Assembly (NCBI GenBank): GCA_029547605.1
Contig: JAKPPB010000027.1
Span: 1-35,907 of the forward strand
From: Methanobacteriota archaeon
GTDB lineage: Archaea > Halobacteriota > Methanomicrobia > Methanomicrobiales > Methanospirillaceae
DNA length: 35,907 bases
Direction of reading: 5' to 3'
This document shows positions 8,054 through 16,067 of this stretch, piece by piece. Within the stretch, counting starts at the first letter, position 1, and every line of letters begins with the position of its first letter. The position numbers and the translations under genes were made by a program. The notes beneath the pieces are model-generated. The model did not search any database. It was not told the DNA's origin and saw only the letters and a list, made by a program, of their open reading frames with translations.

Positions 8054-8247
8054 GAACACATGTTAAATACCGGGCGCATGAAATCTTGCGGCCTGTCACT
8101 GTCCCCATTTGTACTGGGATCGTACCGCAGGAATCGGCATGAAAACGAAGAAGCATGCCAGGTTTGTCAATATGGTTGCACCTGTCTAGGCCGGCTGCGG
8201 AGAAGGACACCTTTCAATACCCAACACGCCGATCTACAGGGTGAGTG

Positions 8248-9585
8248 ATGATCCATACACCATCAATCCCGAGAATTGTCATTGCAGGGACCCACAGCGG
8301 GTGCGGGAAGACCACGGTCGCACGAGGGGTCATGGAGGCGATGAGCCGAAGGGGATACACGGTCCAGCCCTTCAAGGTAGGTCCTGACTTCATCGACCCG
8401 ACGCACCACTCGGCAATTTGCGGCCGGGTCTCGCGCAACCTCGATGCATTCATGATGGGCGAGAACGGCGTCACGGAGACTTTTATTCGTGCATCGGCCG
8501 GCGCGGATATCGCGGTCATAGAAGGAGTGATGGGGATGTACGACGGCGTGGATGGGGGCGACGTCGCGAGCACCGCCCACGTGATGCGTATTCTCTCGGC
8601 ACCTGCACTTCTTGTCGCTGATGCCCGGGGGATGTCCAGGAGTGTCCATGCCCTGGTGAAAGGGTTCGTCGAGTTCGAGCCGGGAATCAAGATAGGGGGG
8701 GTAGTCTTCAACAGGGTCGGAAGCCCACGGCACCGGGAATTGATCGAGTGCGGCCGGACCATTCCAGCCGTCGGGTATCTCCCTAGGACTGCCGATCTTG
8801 AGATAGAGAGCCGCCACCTGGGCCTCGCGATGGCGCACGAGACCGCACCGGCCACAGGTCTCGGAGAGTTGATGGAGGAGCATTGCGATATCGACCAGGT
8901 GATAAGGATTGCAGGGGAAGCTCCACCTCTCACTGCGAGCAACACAGGTCAGCACAAGGGGAGTGTCCGGGCAAGGATCGGCGTTGCAATGGACGAGGCA
9001 TTCTGTTTTTATTACCAGGACAACCTTGACCTCCTTGAACGATCAGGGGCACGGATCGTCTCTTTCTCACCGGCCAGAGACGAATTCCCCGAAGTGGACG
9101 CGGTATATATAGGCGGAGGGTACCCGGAGCTGCACGCAGCCGCGCTGGAGTCCTCACCCTGTCGGAACAAGATTATCCAGGCCGCCTCTGATGGAATGCC
9201 AGTCTATGCCGAGTGTGGCGGGCTCCTCTACGTCTGTGAATCGCTTGAAACCAACAGGACATACAGGATGGCGGGGCTTCTGCCGGCAAATGCCAGGATG
9301 ACTGATCGGGTGCAGGCTCTGGGATACTCGGAAGGCGCCTGGTCGGGAGGACCCGCACTTGCACCCTCGCGTGGCCGGATCATCGGTCATGAGTTCCATT
9401 ATTCAGAGGTCGAATGCAGACAGGACGCACGGTTTTCCATCACTCTGGCACGCGGCAGGGGAATTGCGAACGGAAAAGATGGCCTTTTTGCCGGGGAAAG
9501 CCTTGCTGCATACATGCACGCCTACTTCTCACCGTCATTCGCCGTGTCGTTTGTAAATGCGGCATCCGCTTATTGCAGGACCTGA
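8248..9585 (+). CDS. cbiA: Cobyrinate / Ni-sirohydrochlorin a,c-diamide synthase
   Basis: A 445-residue ATP- and glutamine-dependent amidase that amidates the a and c acetate side chains of a corrinoid (CbiA) or of Ni-sirohydrochlorin in coenzyme F430 synthesis (CfbB). The two enzymes are homologous and I cannot separate them by eye. The N-terminal synthetase domain has the P-loop GTHSGCGKTT (about 14-23). The C-terminal class I glutaminase has its nucleophile in YAECGG (about C323) and histidines in GHEFHYS and YMHAYF. GTG at 8245 and ATG at 8248 are both possible starts after a GGTGA; I took the ATG. About 190 nt of leader precede it, with a TTAAATA box at 8064-8070 and a 6-bp inverted repeat (8136-8141 / 8154-8159). 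Confidence 0.88.
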   Translation: MIHTPSIPRIVIAGTHSGCGKTTVARGVMEAMSRRGYTVQPFKVGPDFIDPTHHSAICGRVSRNLDAFMMGENGVTETFIRASAGADIAVIEGVMGMYDGVDGGDVASTAHVMRILSAPALLVADARGMSRSVHALVKGFVEFEPGIKIGGVVFNRVGSPRHRELIECGRTIPAVGYLPRTADLEIESRHLGLAMAHETAPATGLGELMEEHCDIDQVIRIAGEAPPLTASNTGQHKGSVRARIGVAMDEAFCFYYQDNLDLLERSGARIVSFSPARDEFPEVDAVYIGGGYPELHAAALESSPCRNKIIQAASDGMPVYAECGGLLYVCESLETNRTYRMAGLLPANARMTDRVQALGYSEGAWSGGPALAPSRGRIIGHEFHYSEVECRQDARFSITLARGRGIANGKDGLFAGESLAAYMHAYFSPSFAVSFVNAASAYCRT

Positions 9586-9666
9586 TTCCTCAATTCCCCT
9601 TGGTATCTGTTCTCTTCTCCATTCGGAACCGTGAGAGTGGCGCAGATATGAGGTGAGCATTTGATT

Positions 9667-10059
9667 ATGCAAGAGGAAGAGAAATCATGCAGATTGGATA
9701 AAAGGACAATGCAGACATCCATAATTGACGAGATGAAGAGAGAGTCCCAGAAAGCATTGAACAGGAAGCTCCCATGGTCCCTCGGTTTCACTGATTGTGA
9801 GATTGCGCTTCACGGCACAGGGATCCCAAATTCATGGAACGATACTGTCCCCGGCCATCCCCCTCACTGGATGCGGATGAAGGCTGCCTGCTGCAATATC
9901 TTTGCAATTACAATGAGCGGGGGAGCCAGGATCCCGGGGTTCCTTGGAGGTCGAGACTCCTTACCCATCGAAATCTTCGAGAACGTGGGAACCCTGGCAT
10001 CCGGGAGCATGAGCGAGAAAGAGCAGGTGACCCCGGAATATGCTGCGGAAGGGATATGA
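9667..10059 (+). CDS. Hypothetical protein coupled to polyphosphate:AMP phosphotransferase
   Basis: A 130-residue protein of unknown function. Support for it being real comes from signals, not homology: a strong GAGGTGA (9650-9656) lies 10 nt before the ATG at 9667, and its TGA (10057-10059) overlaps the ATG of the following kinase gene. A TTG at 9661 is an alternative start. The first half is charged and basic (for example MKRESQKALNRK). The second half is more compact, with an adjacent cysteine pair (AACCNIF) and a Gly-rich stretch, ARIPGFLGGRDSLPIEIFEN. No signal peptide or membrane segment is seen. Co-expression with the kinase suggests a link to polyphosphate or adenylate metabolism, which is inference. 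Confidence 0.55.
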   Translation: MQEEEKSCRLDKRTMQTSIIDEMKRESQKALNRKLPWSLGFTDCEIALHGTGIPNSWNDTVPGHPPHWMRMKAACCNIFAITMSGGARIPGFLGGRDSLPIEIFENVGTLASGSMSEKEQVTPEYAAEGI

Positions 10060-11597
10060 TGGCTCGGGAAGACAGGCATCCCGGTATCACTCTCCCCGAA
10101 CATGTTTCCTCCCGGGAGCTGAACGATGACCAGTACCATGCAATTCACGATTCCCAGCGGATCAGGCTCGGGGGTCTCCAGCGGCAGGCATATGACCTGG
10201 CGCTCCCGGTCATCATCCTCTTTGAGGGATGGTATGGATCAGGAATTTCGATGATGGTCCGTGACCTCAACCGGACGCTTGACCCGCGGGGTTTCTCGTA
10301 TCATCCCATCGCTGCTCCTGGCCCACTTGCAAGGGATCACCACTTTCTCTGGCGGTTCTGGATACGGACTCCCGCAAAGGGACGCATTGCCATTTTTGAC
10401 AGGGGCTGGTATGCACGGACCATTCTCGACCGTATGGACCCGAGGAACGAGAGCCGTGTATCTGGTCCGCATGTCGATGAGATCCTTGGCTTCGAGCGCG
10501 CCCTTGCAGACAGCGGAGTCGCCCTCGTGAAGATTTTTCTGCACATCAGCAAAAAAGAGCAGAAGCAGAGATTGAAGGGGCTTAAAAAAGACCCTCTGAC
10601 GATGGGGTACCTTGAAAGTGACCTGGATCGGTACATCAAATATCACGAATATCATCGGCTGATCACGGACCTCCTCTCCCGCACCAGCACCGGATCTTCT
10701 CCCTGGCATGTGATTGATGCCGCAGAGAAGAAGTACACTGCTGTGACTGTATTTGATACGATAATACGGCACCTGGAGGAGGCGATTAGAAAACCTGCAA
10801 AGGAAAAAGCCCATACCGGAAAACTCCAGATTGACCCCGTCACGAAACCATCCGAGAAAGAATTCTCCGCTCTTGGGAAGGCCGATCTTACCCTCTCGCT
10901 CGACAGGGCAGAATACGACCTCCACATGAACTTACTTGGAAAGGCGCTCGCGGAGTGCCAGATAAGGCTCTACCAGGAGAAGATCCCTCTCATCCTCGTC
11001 TTCGAAGGGTGGGATGCAGCAGGAAAAGGGGGAAACATCATGAGGGTGACCCGCGCGCTCAACCCGAGGGGTTATACAGTGATGCCTGTCGGGCCACCGG
11101 ATGCGGGCGAACGAGCCCACCATTACCTGTGGCGGTTCTTCCCCGCGCTCCCTGCCAGGGGTCATATTGCCATATTCGACCGCAGCTGGTACGGACGGGT
11201 GCTCGTCGAACGTATCGAAGGCCTCTGCACCAGGGACGAATGGACAAGGGCATACCGTGAGATCAGAGAGTTCGAGGGCTCTTTAGCAAAAGACGGTGCA
11301 ATTATCAGGAAGTTCTGGCTGCATATCGACCGTGACGAGCAGCTCCGTCGTTTCCAGGAGCGTGAAGCCGACCCTTCCAAGCAATGGAAGATAACCCAAG
11401 AGGACTGGAGGAACCGCGCACGCTGGGACGAGTATGAAGAAGCGGTCGACCAGATGATCCACCATACAAGCACACCGGAAGCCCCCTGGATCATCGTGGA
11501 AGCGAATGATAAGTATTATTCGCGGGTAAAGACGCTCCAGGTCATCGTCGATGCGATCAATCACTGCCTTGCGGACAGGTCATGTTCTCCTGCATAA
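10056..11597 (+). CDS. pap: Polyphosphate:AMP phosphotransferase (two-domain PPK2, class II)
   Basis: A protein of about 513 residues with two tandem PPK2 domains, the layout of class II enzymes that phosphorylate AMP to ADP using polyphosphate. The C-terminal domain is intact: Walker A EGWDAAGKGG (317-326), Walker B-type IAIFDRSWYGR (371-381), followed by the lid region. The N-terminal copy keeps IAIFDRGWYAR (111-121) but its P-loop is EGWYGSGIS (57-65), without the lysine, so it is presumably structural, as known for the first domain of other two-domain members. Two adjacent ATGs (10056, 10059) are possible; the first overlaps the preceding gene's TGA, implying translational coupling. An upstream in-frame extension to 9834 is arginine-rich and lies in the shadow of that gene, so I rejected it. 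Confidence 0.88.
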   Translation: MMAREDRHPGITLPEHVSSRELNDDQYHAIHDSQRIRLGGLQRQAYDLALPVIILFEGWYGSGISMMVRDLNRTLDPRGFSYHPIAAPGPLARDHHFLWRFWIRTPAKGRIAIFDRGWYARTILDRMDPRNESRVSGPHVDEILGFERALADSGVALVKIFLHISKKEQKQRLKGLKKDPLTMGYLESDLDRYIKYHEYHRLITDLLSRTSTGSSPWHVIDAAEKKYTAVTVFDTIIRHLEEAIRKPAKEKAHTGKLQIDPVTKPSEKEFSALGKADLTLSLDRAEYDLHMNLLGKALAECQIRLYQEKIPLILVFEGWDAAGKGGNIMRVTRALNPRGYTVMPVGPPDAGERAHHYLWRFFPALPARGHIAIFDRSWYGRVLVERIEGLCTRDEWTRAYREIREFEGSLAKDGAIIRKFWLHIDRDEQLRRFQEREADPSKQWKITQEDWRNRARWDEYEEAVDQMIHHTSTPEAPWIIVEANDKYYSRVKTLQVIVDAINHCLADRSCSPA

Positions 11598-11731
11598 GAT
11601 AACCGCGCACTTTTCTTTCGCATTCCGGCTCTCTCAAAAATCAGGTATTCCCGATGGGAATGGCTCATCCAGACCCAGGAGACAATTGCAAATGCTTTAT
11701 TTTTGAACCTGACGACATTACCATGAGTTGA

Positions 11732-11929
11732 ATGTCTGATCAGGAACACCCGCGATATCAGAAGGCCCGTTGCTGTCACTGCGAAGGGGCTGGCTGCATC
11801 TACTGCGACAAGACTGGCTACGTCCTGGTGAAAGCACCTTCCTGCCTCTGCAGGCATTGTGGAGGGGCAGGCTGCATCTATTGCGGGTTTACAGGCTGGG
11901 CCGGGCTGAAAGGCAAATTCGATGAGTAG
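11732..11929 (+). CDS. 65-aa protein with two tandem four-cysteine modules
   Basis: A tiny protein built of two near-identical modules: C14-x2-C17-x4-C22-x2-C25 and C40-x2-C43-x4-C48-x2-C51. Each reads C-x-x-C-x-G-A-G-C-I-Y-C-x-x-T-G, with extra cysteines at 15 and 38. The CxxCxGxG half matches the repeats of the DnaJ zinc-binding domain, but in DnaJ the repeats are spaced to pair at a distance, whereas here each module has four closely spaced cysteines, enough to bind one zinc. The strong internal repetition and archaeal TATA-like box (about 11695-11704) argue that it is real. The ribosome binding site is weak; the start may be near-leaderless. Function unknown; zinc binding and protein or RNA contact are inference. 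Confidence 0.75.
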   Translation: MSDQEHPRYQKARCCHCEGAGCIYCDKTGYVLVKAPSCLCRHCGGAGCIYCGFTGWAGLKGKFDE

Positions 11930-12000
11930 GCGCTCACATACACCTGCCGATTCCGGCTGAACGCCTTATTAAATTTCTTTAAAAAACATGGACTCCGAAA

Positions 12001-12012
12001 TTTCCTTTTTTT
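12001..12012 (+). terminator. T-tract terminator after the four-cysteine protein
   Basis: A run of eight T (12005-12012) lies about 75 nt after the stop at 11929, in the gap between convergent genes. Oligo-T tracts without a strong hairpin are typical archaeal terminators. Confidence 0.45.
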
Positions 12013-12110
12013 CACGTGTGCGTCCCGTTGAGTATCATGCGATCTTTTTGAGATCCTAAACGGCAGGAAACAGGGCAGCCGCCATGTATCGCAGGCTCAA
12101 TTGGGAGATA

Positions 12111-14024
12111 TCATTTCCTGCCCCTGATGATTACCAGCGTGATGTCGTCGGACTGCATCGCACCCCCGGTAAACTCTGCCACCTGTCTGAAAATGGTATC
12201 GAGGATCTCCCCGGCACTCATGTCCCTTGACGCACAGACTGCATTTATGAGTCTCTCTTCCCCGAACACCTCGCCATTCTTGTTGAATGCCTCTGTTACT
12301 CCGTCGGTATAGAGAACGAGCACATCCTCTGCGTCAAGGGAGAAGCGGCCGACCGAGTAGCTCAAATCAGGCATCACGCCCATTGCCATCCCGGTAGGGA
12401 GGAGGGTGCGCAGCCTGTTCTCCCTGCGGGAGTAATGCAGCGGGGGATTGTGGCCGGCATTCACATACGAGGCTTCTCCGGTATACCGGTCAAGGATGCA
12501 GTAAAAGAGGGTCACGAACATCCCTGCAGCACCATCGGCAGCGATCAGGCTGTTCGATTCCTCTATCGTCTCTTCCACGCGCTGGTCAGCGGTTGCGATT
12601 GCGCGGAGGATAGAGCGGGAGAGAGCCATGAAGAGTGCGGCAGGAATTCCCTTCCCTGCAACATCTGCGATGACCAGACCAAGGCTCTGCTCGTTTAAAG
12701 AAATGAAGTCGTAGAAATCTCCACCCACTTCCTGTGCCGGGATATTCATGGCGGCAATTTCGAACCTCGCTGATTCCGGGATCGCCTTTGGTAAAAAGGT
12801 CCTCTGTATCTCGGCCGCGATCCTGATCTCTGCCTTTTCGCGTTCGATCTCCTGGGAGAACTGCTGTATCTTGCCGATCATCATGTTGATGCTCTCCTCA
12901 AGTCGCCGGAATTCGGGGTTTGGCATGCTTCGGATGGTATGGCCGAGATCCCCCTCTGCAATGGTGCTGACGTCTTCGAGGATCTCTGTGATGGGAGTGG
13001 TGAGAAACCGGGCGATGACATACGCCATGGCGATGCCCATCACAACCGCAATGAATCCAATGAGGGTGTAATAGAGGAGGATCTGTGAGAGCACCTTCCG
13101 CAGTGGTTCCTGAGTGTATGTTATCTCTGCGACCAGGCTCATATCAGACGCGGTGGATGATTCGCGAAGGTCGATAAAGATGTAGTGAAGACGCCGGTTT
13201 CCATCATGCTCCGAGATCTCCACGTCTCTGCCGGTCGCAAAGATCTCTCCAATGAGGGTCTGGTTTACGCCCGTGTGGGGGTTGACCCCGCGCTCCAGGA
13301 GGAGATTTCCATTTACATCAAAGATCCGTATCAGTTCGATCGAGGGGTTCATCTCCTGGATCCGTCTCGTCACCTCGACGTAGGAGAGTTCCGACCGCTG
13401 GTTCTCGAACCCCTCCATGACAAGGCCCATCTCAAGGAGGTAGCGGTGATCGGGAGTCGGGAAAAAGGCAAATTTCCGGAGCTGCCCGGATACAGTTCCT
13501 TCCGTCGTATTCACAACAGAGCGGACTACCCTGTCAGCCACGAATCTGTCGCCTTCACGGATACCTGTGATGGAACGGAAAAATTCGGGGTAATTTTTGA
13601 AGTCCAGGTACATTACGTCAGGGACCGTCGACGCGACGATAATCCCGCTCTCGTTTATAATGTAAAGGTCGAGCTGGCCCCGAAAGTCGGCACCAAGAGC
13701 GTCACGAACCGCAGGCAGGTCAATGCGGCTGATGTCACCTTCTGATGCAAGATATGCCGAGAGGTATCCTGAGAATGCCTCCTCCATCCGGGAATCAAGC
13801 GTGCTGTCATAGAGGCTCAACCCCCTGTCAGCGAGAAGAATCGACTCTTTTAAGTACATCTCAGTGAAGAGCGCCTGCTCATGATCCTGCCGCACAGTCC
13901 AGGAATAGGCCTGTGCATACGCGGCGGCCATCAGGAACATGATCACAATGAGGATGATCGCAGTAATACACAGTATGAGAGAAGAACGAAGGGAGAGTCT
14001 TGAGAGAGGGGAGAACACAGCCAT
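12111..14024 (-). CDS. Membrane sensor PP2C/SpoIIE-type serine phosphatase with HAMP
   Basis: A 637-residue membrane signalling protein. An N-terminal helix (about 15-37) and a second helix (about 313-338) flank an extracellular sensor of some 270 residues with dCache-like features (LDLYIINESGIIVAST near 118-133, ELIRIFDVNGNLLLER near 230-245). A HAMP linker (about 340-392) and a short coiled coil lead to a SpoIIE/RsbU-type phosphatase (about 405-635). Metal-binding acids are present: GGDFYDF (D436, D439), IADVAGKGIPAAL (D454), YTDGVTEAFN and SDDITLV. The family dephosphorylates serine on anti-sigma-factor antagonists in bacteria; no antagonist or kinase gene is nearby, so its target here is unknown. 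It is the last gene of a minus-strand group but is separated by 170 nt from the RDD gene. Confidence 0.88.
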   Translation of the reverse strand: MAVFSPLSRLSLRSSLILCITAIILIVIMFLMAAAYAQAYSWTVRQDHEQALFTEMYLKESILLADRGLSLYDSTLDSRMEEAFSGYLSAYLASEGDISRIDLPAVRDALGADFRGQLDLYIINESGIIVASTVPDVMYLDFKNYPEFFRSITGIREGDRFVADRVVRSVVNTTEGTVSGQLRKFAFFPTPDHRYLLEMGLVMEGFENQRSELSYVEVTRRIQEMNPSIELIRIFDVNGNLLLERGVNPHTGVNQTLIGEIFATGRDVEISEHDGNRRLHYIFIDLRESSTASDMSLVAEITYTQEPLRKVLSQILLYYTLIGFIAVVMGIAMAYVIARFLTTPITEILEDVSTIAEGDLGHTIRSMPNPEFRRLEESINMMIGKIQQFSQEIEREKAEIRIAAEIQRTFLPKAIPESARFEIAAMNIPAQEVGGDFYDFISLNEQSLGLVIADVAGKGIPAALFMALSRSILRAIATADQRVEETIEESNSLIAADGAAGMFVTLFYCILDRYTGEASYVNAGHNPPLHYSRRENRLRTLLPTGMAMGVMPDLSYSVGRFSLDAEDVLVLYTDGVTEAFNKNGEVFGEERLINAVCASRDMSAGEILDTIFRQVAEFTGGAMQSDDITLVIIRGRK

Positions 14025-14194
14025 ATGGTATCACAGCAATGCCAAGCAAAACCACCCTGGTCTCGTCCTCCGCGGCCTTCTTACTGGGGCTGTCGCATGG
14101 AAACCCGAAAAAATTGCGTTTTGCATTGCAGACATGATGGCATGTGTCCCACACTGGGTCCAGGCAGTGTGTCGTGGGGATGGCTACTGGGTGC

Positions 14195-14833
14195 TTACAG
14201 GTCTTGCCGGAACATCAGTGTACCCGCGATAATGTCGTGCAGCCCCTGCTTGTAGCGGGTGAAGGCCGGGATGATGAACCCCACGCAGAGGGTGAGAAAG
14301 GAGAGCGACATTGCAAAGAAACGGAGCGTTCCCCGTGCAAATGTGATGCGGCTCCCCTGCATGTCCGTGACCGCAATACGTGCCACAAGTTTTCCAAGGG
14401 TTGCCTGGTTTCTGGAGCTTTCAAGCCACGCAAAGTAAATCCAGGGAATGATAAGAAAGAGCAGCCCTGCGGAAAAAATAATCTGGGAGGGTATGGCAGC
14501 GTTCACGACATTTCCATACGCATCCGTGCGGGGGACATGGCGGTAATACTGGTAGAGCATCACGATGGACTCGGAGACCGGACTTGGCCTCTGCAGGAAT
14601 GACGAGATCGAAGAGATAATGCCGACCGCGATCAGGTCGAACAGAATGAGAAAAAGGATATCGACCAGACCGGAACCAATCCTTCGCCCCAGACCAGCGT
14701 ATTTCTCAGTGCTGATATCTCCAACTCTCTTTCGGAGGACAGCCTTTGGAGGCGCGACGCGCGTATCTGCACCGCACCACTGGCAGAATCTCCCCCCGCT
14801 CTCCGTCTCTCTTCCGCACTTGGGACAGTACAT
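14195..14833 (-). CDS. Zinc-ribbon RDD-family membrane protein
   Basis: A 212-residue protein with an N-terminal zinc ribbon (C3, C6, C17, C20; YCPKCG and FCQWCG) followed by an RDD domain of several membrane helices. The RDD hallmark appears at 46-66 (AGLGRRIGSGLVDILF), with the paired basic and acidic residues in the first helix. A strong GGAG ribosome binding site (14842-14845) lies 8 nt before the ATG. RDD proteins are small membrane proteins of unclear, possibly transport-related function. The gene follows the ABC permeases on the same strand after a 154-nt gap that holds A/T-rich stretches, so it may have its own promoter. Confidence 0.82.
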   Translation of the reverse strand: MYCPKCGRETESGGRFCQWCGADTRVAPPKAVLRKRVGDISTEKYAGLGRRIGSGLVDILFLILFDLIAVGIISSISSFLQRPSPVSESIVMLYQYYRHVPRTDAYGNVVNAAIPSQIIFSAGLLFLIIPWIYFAWLESSRNQATLGKLVARIAVTDMQGSRITFARGTLRFFAMSLSFLTLCVGFIIPAFTRYKQGLHDIIAGTLMFRQDL

Positions 14834-14987
14834 CCTTCCCGCTCCTTCTTCGTAAGGTAATAATCGATTCGAGTGACTTCAATGTATCGAAATACTCTGT
14901 CTCAACATGGGAAAAATGAAAATAAAGTGCATTTTATCGTTTTTTTCTTTTTGAGACCCAAAATCAGGGGGAAAAACCCTGTGGCAC

Positions 14988-16067
14988 CTACTCGCCCGGT
15001 GCCCTTGTGGAGACCTTTTCCGAATACAGCTGGGTGAGGATCCCAAGCAACCCACAGAGAATAAGTGTCCCGCCAAGGATGCTCCATTGTTTGGGTACAG
15101 GCGAGCCTGTTGCTAGCAGTGCAATGAGGTTCAGAGGGTTATGGGGAAATGCGAGGACGATGAGCATCAACACCACGACGGCTGTTGAGAAGATAAACTG
15201 CGCTGCAGTCCTCTCCCTGTAATAGAGTGCAGTGAGGGCGCCGATAAGCACCAGGACAAGGGAGAATGAGAGGACCTGCGCGAGGATTTGCGGGATATGA
15301 GCGATGGGGATGCGGTTGAGTGTCAGGAGCAGAAGCCAGGACCCGGCCTGGAGGGGGACAATGAGGATACAGGCAGTAATCTTCCCCCACACCACCTCTG
15401 CCATGGTCATCGGGGTGGAGAGCAGGGTCTCAAGGGTGTGGTGCTGGTACTCTTCGGTAATAAGGTCGATGATGAGCGCTGCGGAGATGACAGCCGGCAT
15501 GAAGAGGAGGAGTGGGATAAGCAGGCCATAGATGAATTCATAGAAACCAGGGCCGGATCGGCTTTCCGGGAATTCCAGGGGAACGGGGATGAGATCGAGT
15601 CTCTCTGAGCGCACACGGCGAAGCTCCTCTTCGTAGTCCAGGAAGACATCCTTTAATTTCACGTTAACGATGGTGGACTGGATATCGTTCTGAATGCTGT
15701 AAAGGGTGATCTTGACCGGGTCGTCGGCATCCTTCTGTGTAGGGGGTACGTGGATCACTGCAGAGAGTTTTCGTTCTCCGAGTGCGGCCACTGCGGTCGA
15801 GAGGTCCATAGGGTAGACCCTGAACTGGCCGCTTTTTTTCAGGAGTTCGTCGAGATCAGATGGCTCGCCGACGTATGCGACCGGGTATTTCACCCCAGAG
15901 AACCTGGCAAGCGAAGAAGGGTCGTACATCGACGTGAGGCCCACCATCAGGAACGAGGAGAAGAGGGCAACGAAGAGCTGAAGCAGGATGGCAAGCACTA
16001 TCGTCCTCTCTCTTCCAAGACCCCTGAGATCCTTCTTCATCACGAGGGCAACGTTCCTTGCCTTCAT
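14988..16067 (-). CDS. ABC-2 type transporter permease (NatB-like)
   Basis: A 359-residue permease with one N-terminal helix (about 17-38), an extracytoplasmic domain of some 140 residues, and five or six C-terminal helices. ITEEYQHHTLETLLSTPMTM, a cytoplasmic segment after a helix, matches the conserved region of ABC-2/NatB exporters. I start it at the ATG at 16065-16067, which overlaps the previous gene's TGA as ATGA; a GTG 9 nt further upstream is also possible. It pairs with the larger permease-protease upstream, and with the divergent ATPase presumably forms one exporter. The substrate is unknown; relatives export sodium, antibiotics or peptides. Confidence 0.85.
   Translation of the reverse strand: MKARNVALVMKKDLRGLGRERTIVLAILLQLFVALFSSFLMVGLTSMYDPSSLARFSGVKYPVAYVGEPSDLDELLKKSGQFRVYPMDLSTAVAALGERKLSAVIHVPPTQKDADDPVKITLYSIQNDIQSTIVNVKLKDVFLDYEEELRRVRSERLDLIPVPLEFPESRSGPGFYEFIYGLLIPLLLFMPAVISAALIIDLITEEYQHHTLETLLSTPMTMAEVVWGKITACILIVPLQAGSWLLLLTLNRIPIAHIPQILAQVLSFSLVLVLIGALTALYYRERTAAQFIFSTAVVVLMLIVLAFPHNPLNLIALLATGSPVPKQWSILGGTLILCGLLGILTQLYSEKVSTRAPGE

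Noticed and set aside
8054-8247. Cobalamin riboswitch or small Cys-containing ORF ahead of cbiA
   Set aside because: A GTCACTG resembles part of the B12 box but is in the wrong place and the rest of the fold is missing; the 62-codon frame at 8060-8248 lacks a ribosome binding site and support.
9834-10055. N-terminal extension of the polyphosphate:AMP phosphotransferase
   Set aside because: The extension is arginine-rich, lies in the shadow of the upstream coupled gene and is not needed for the PPK2 fold.
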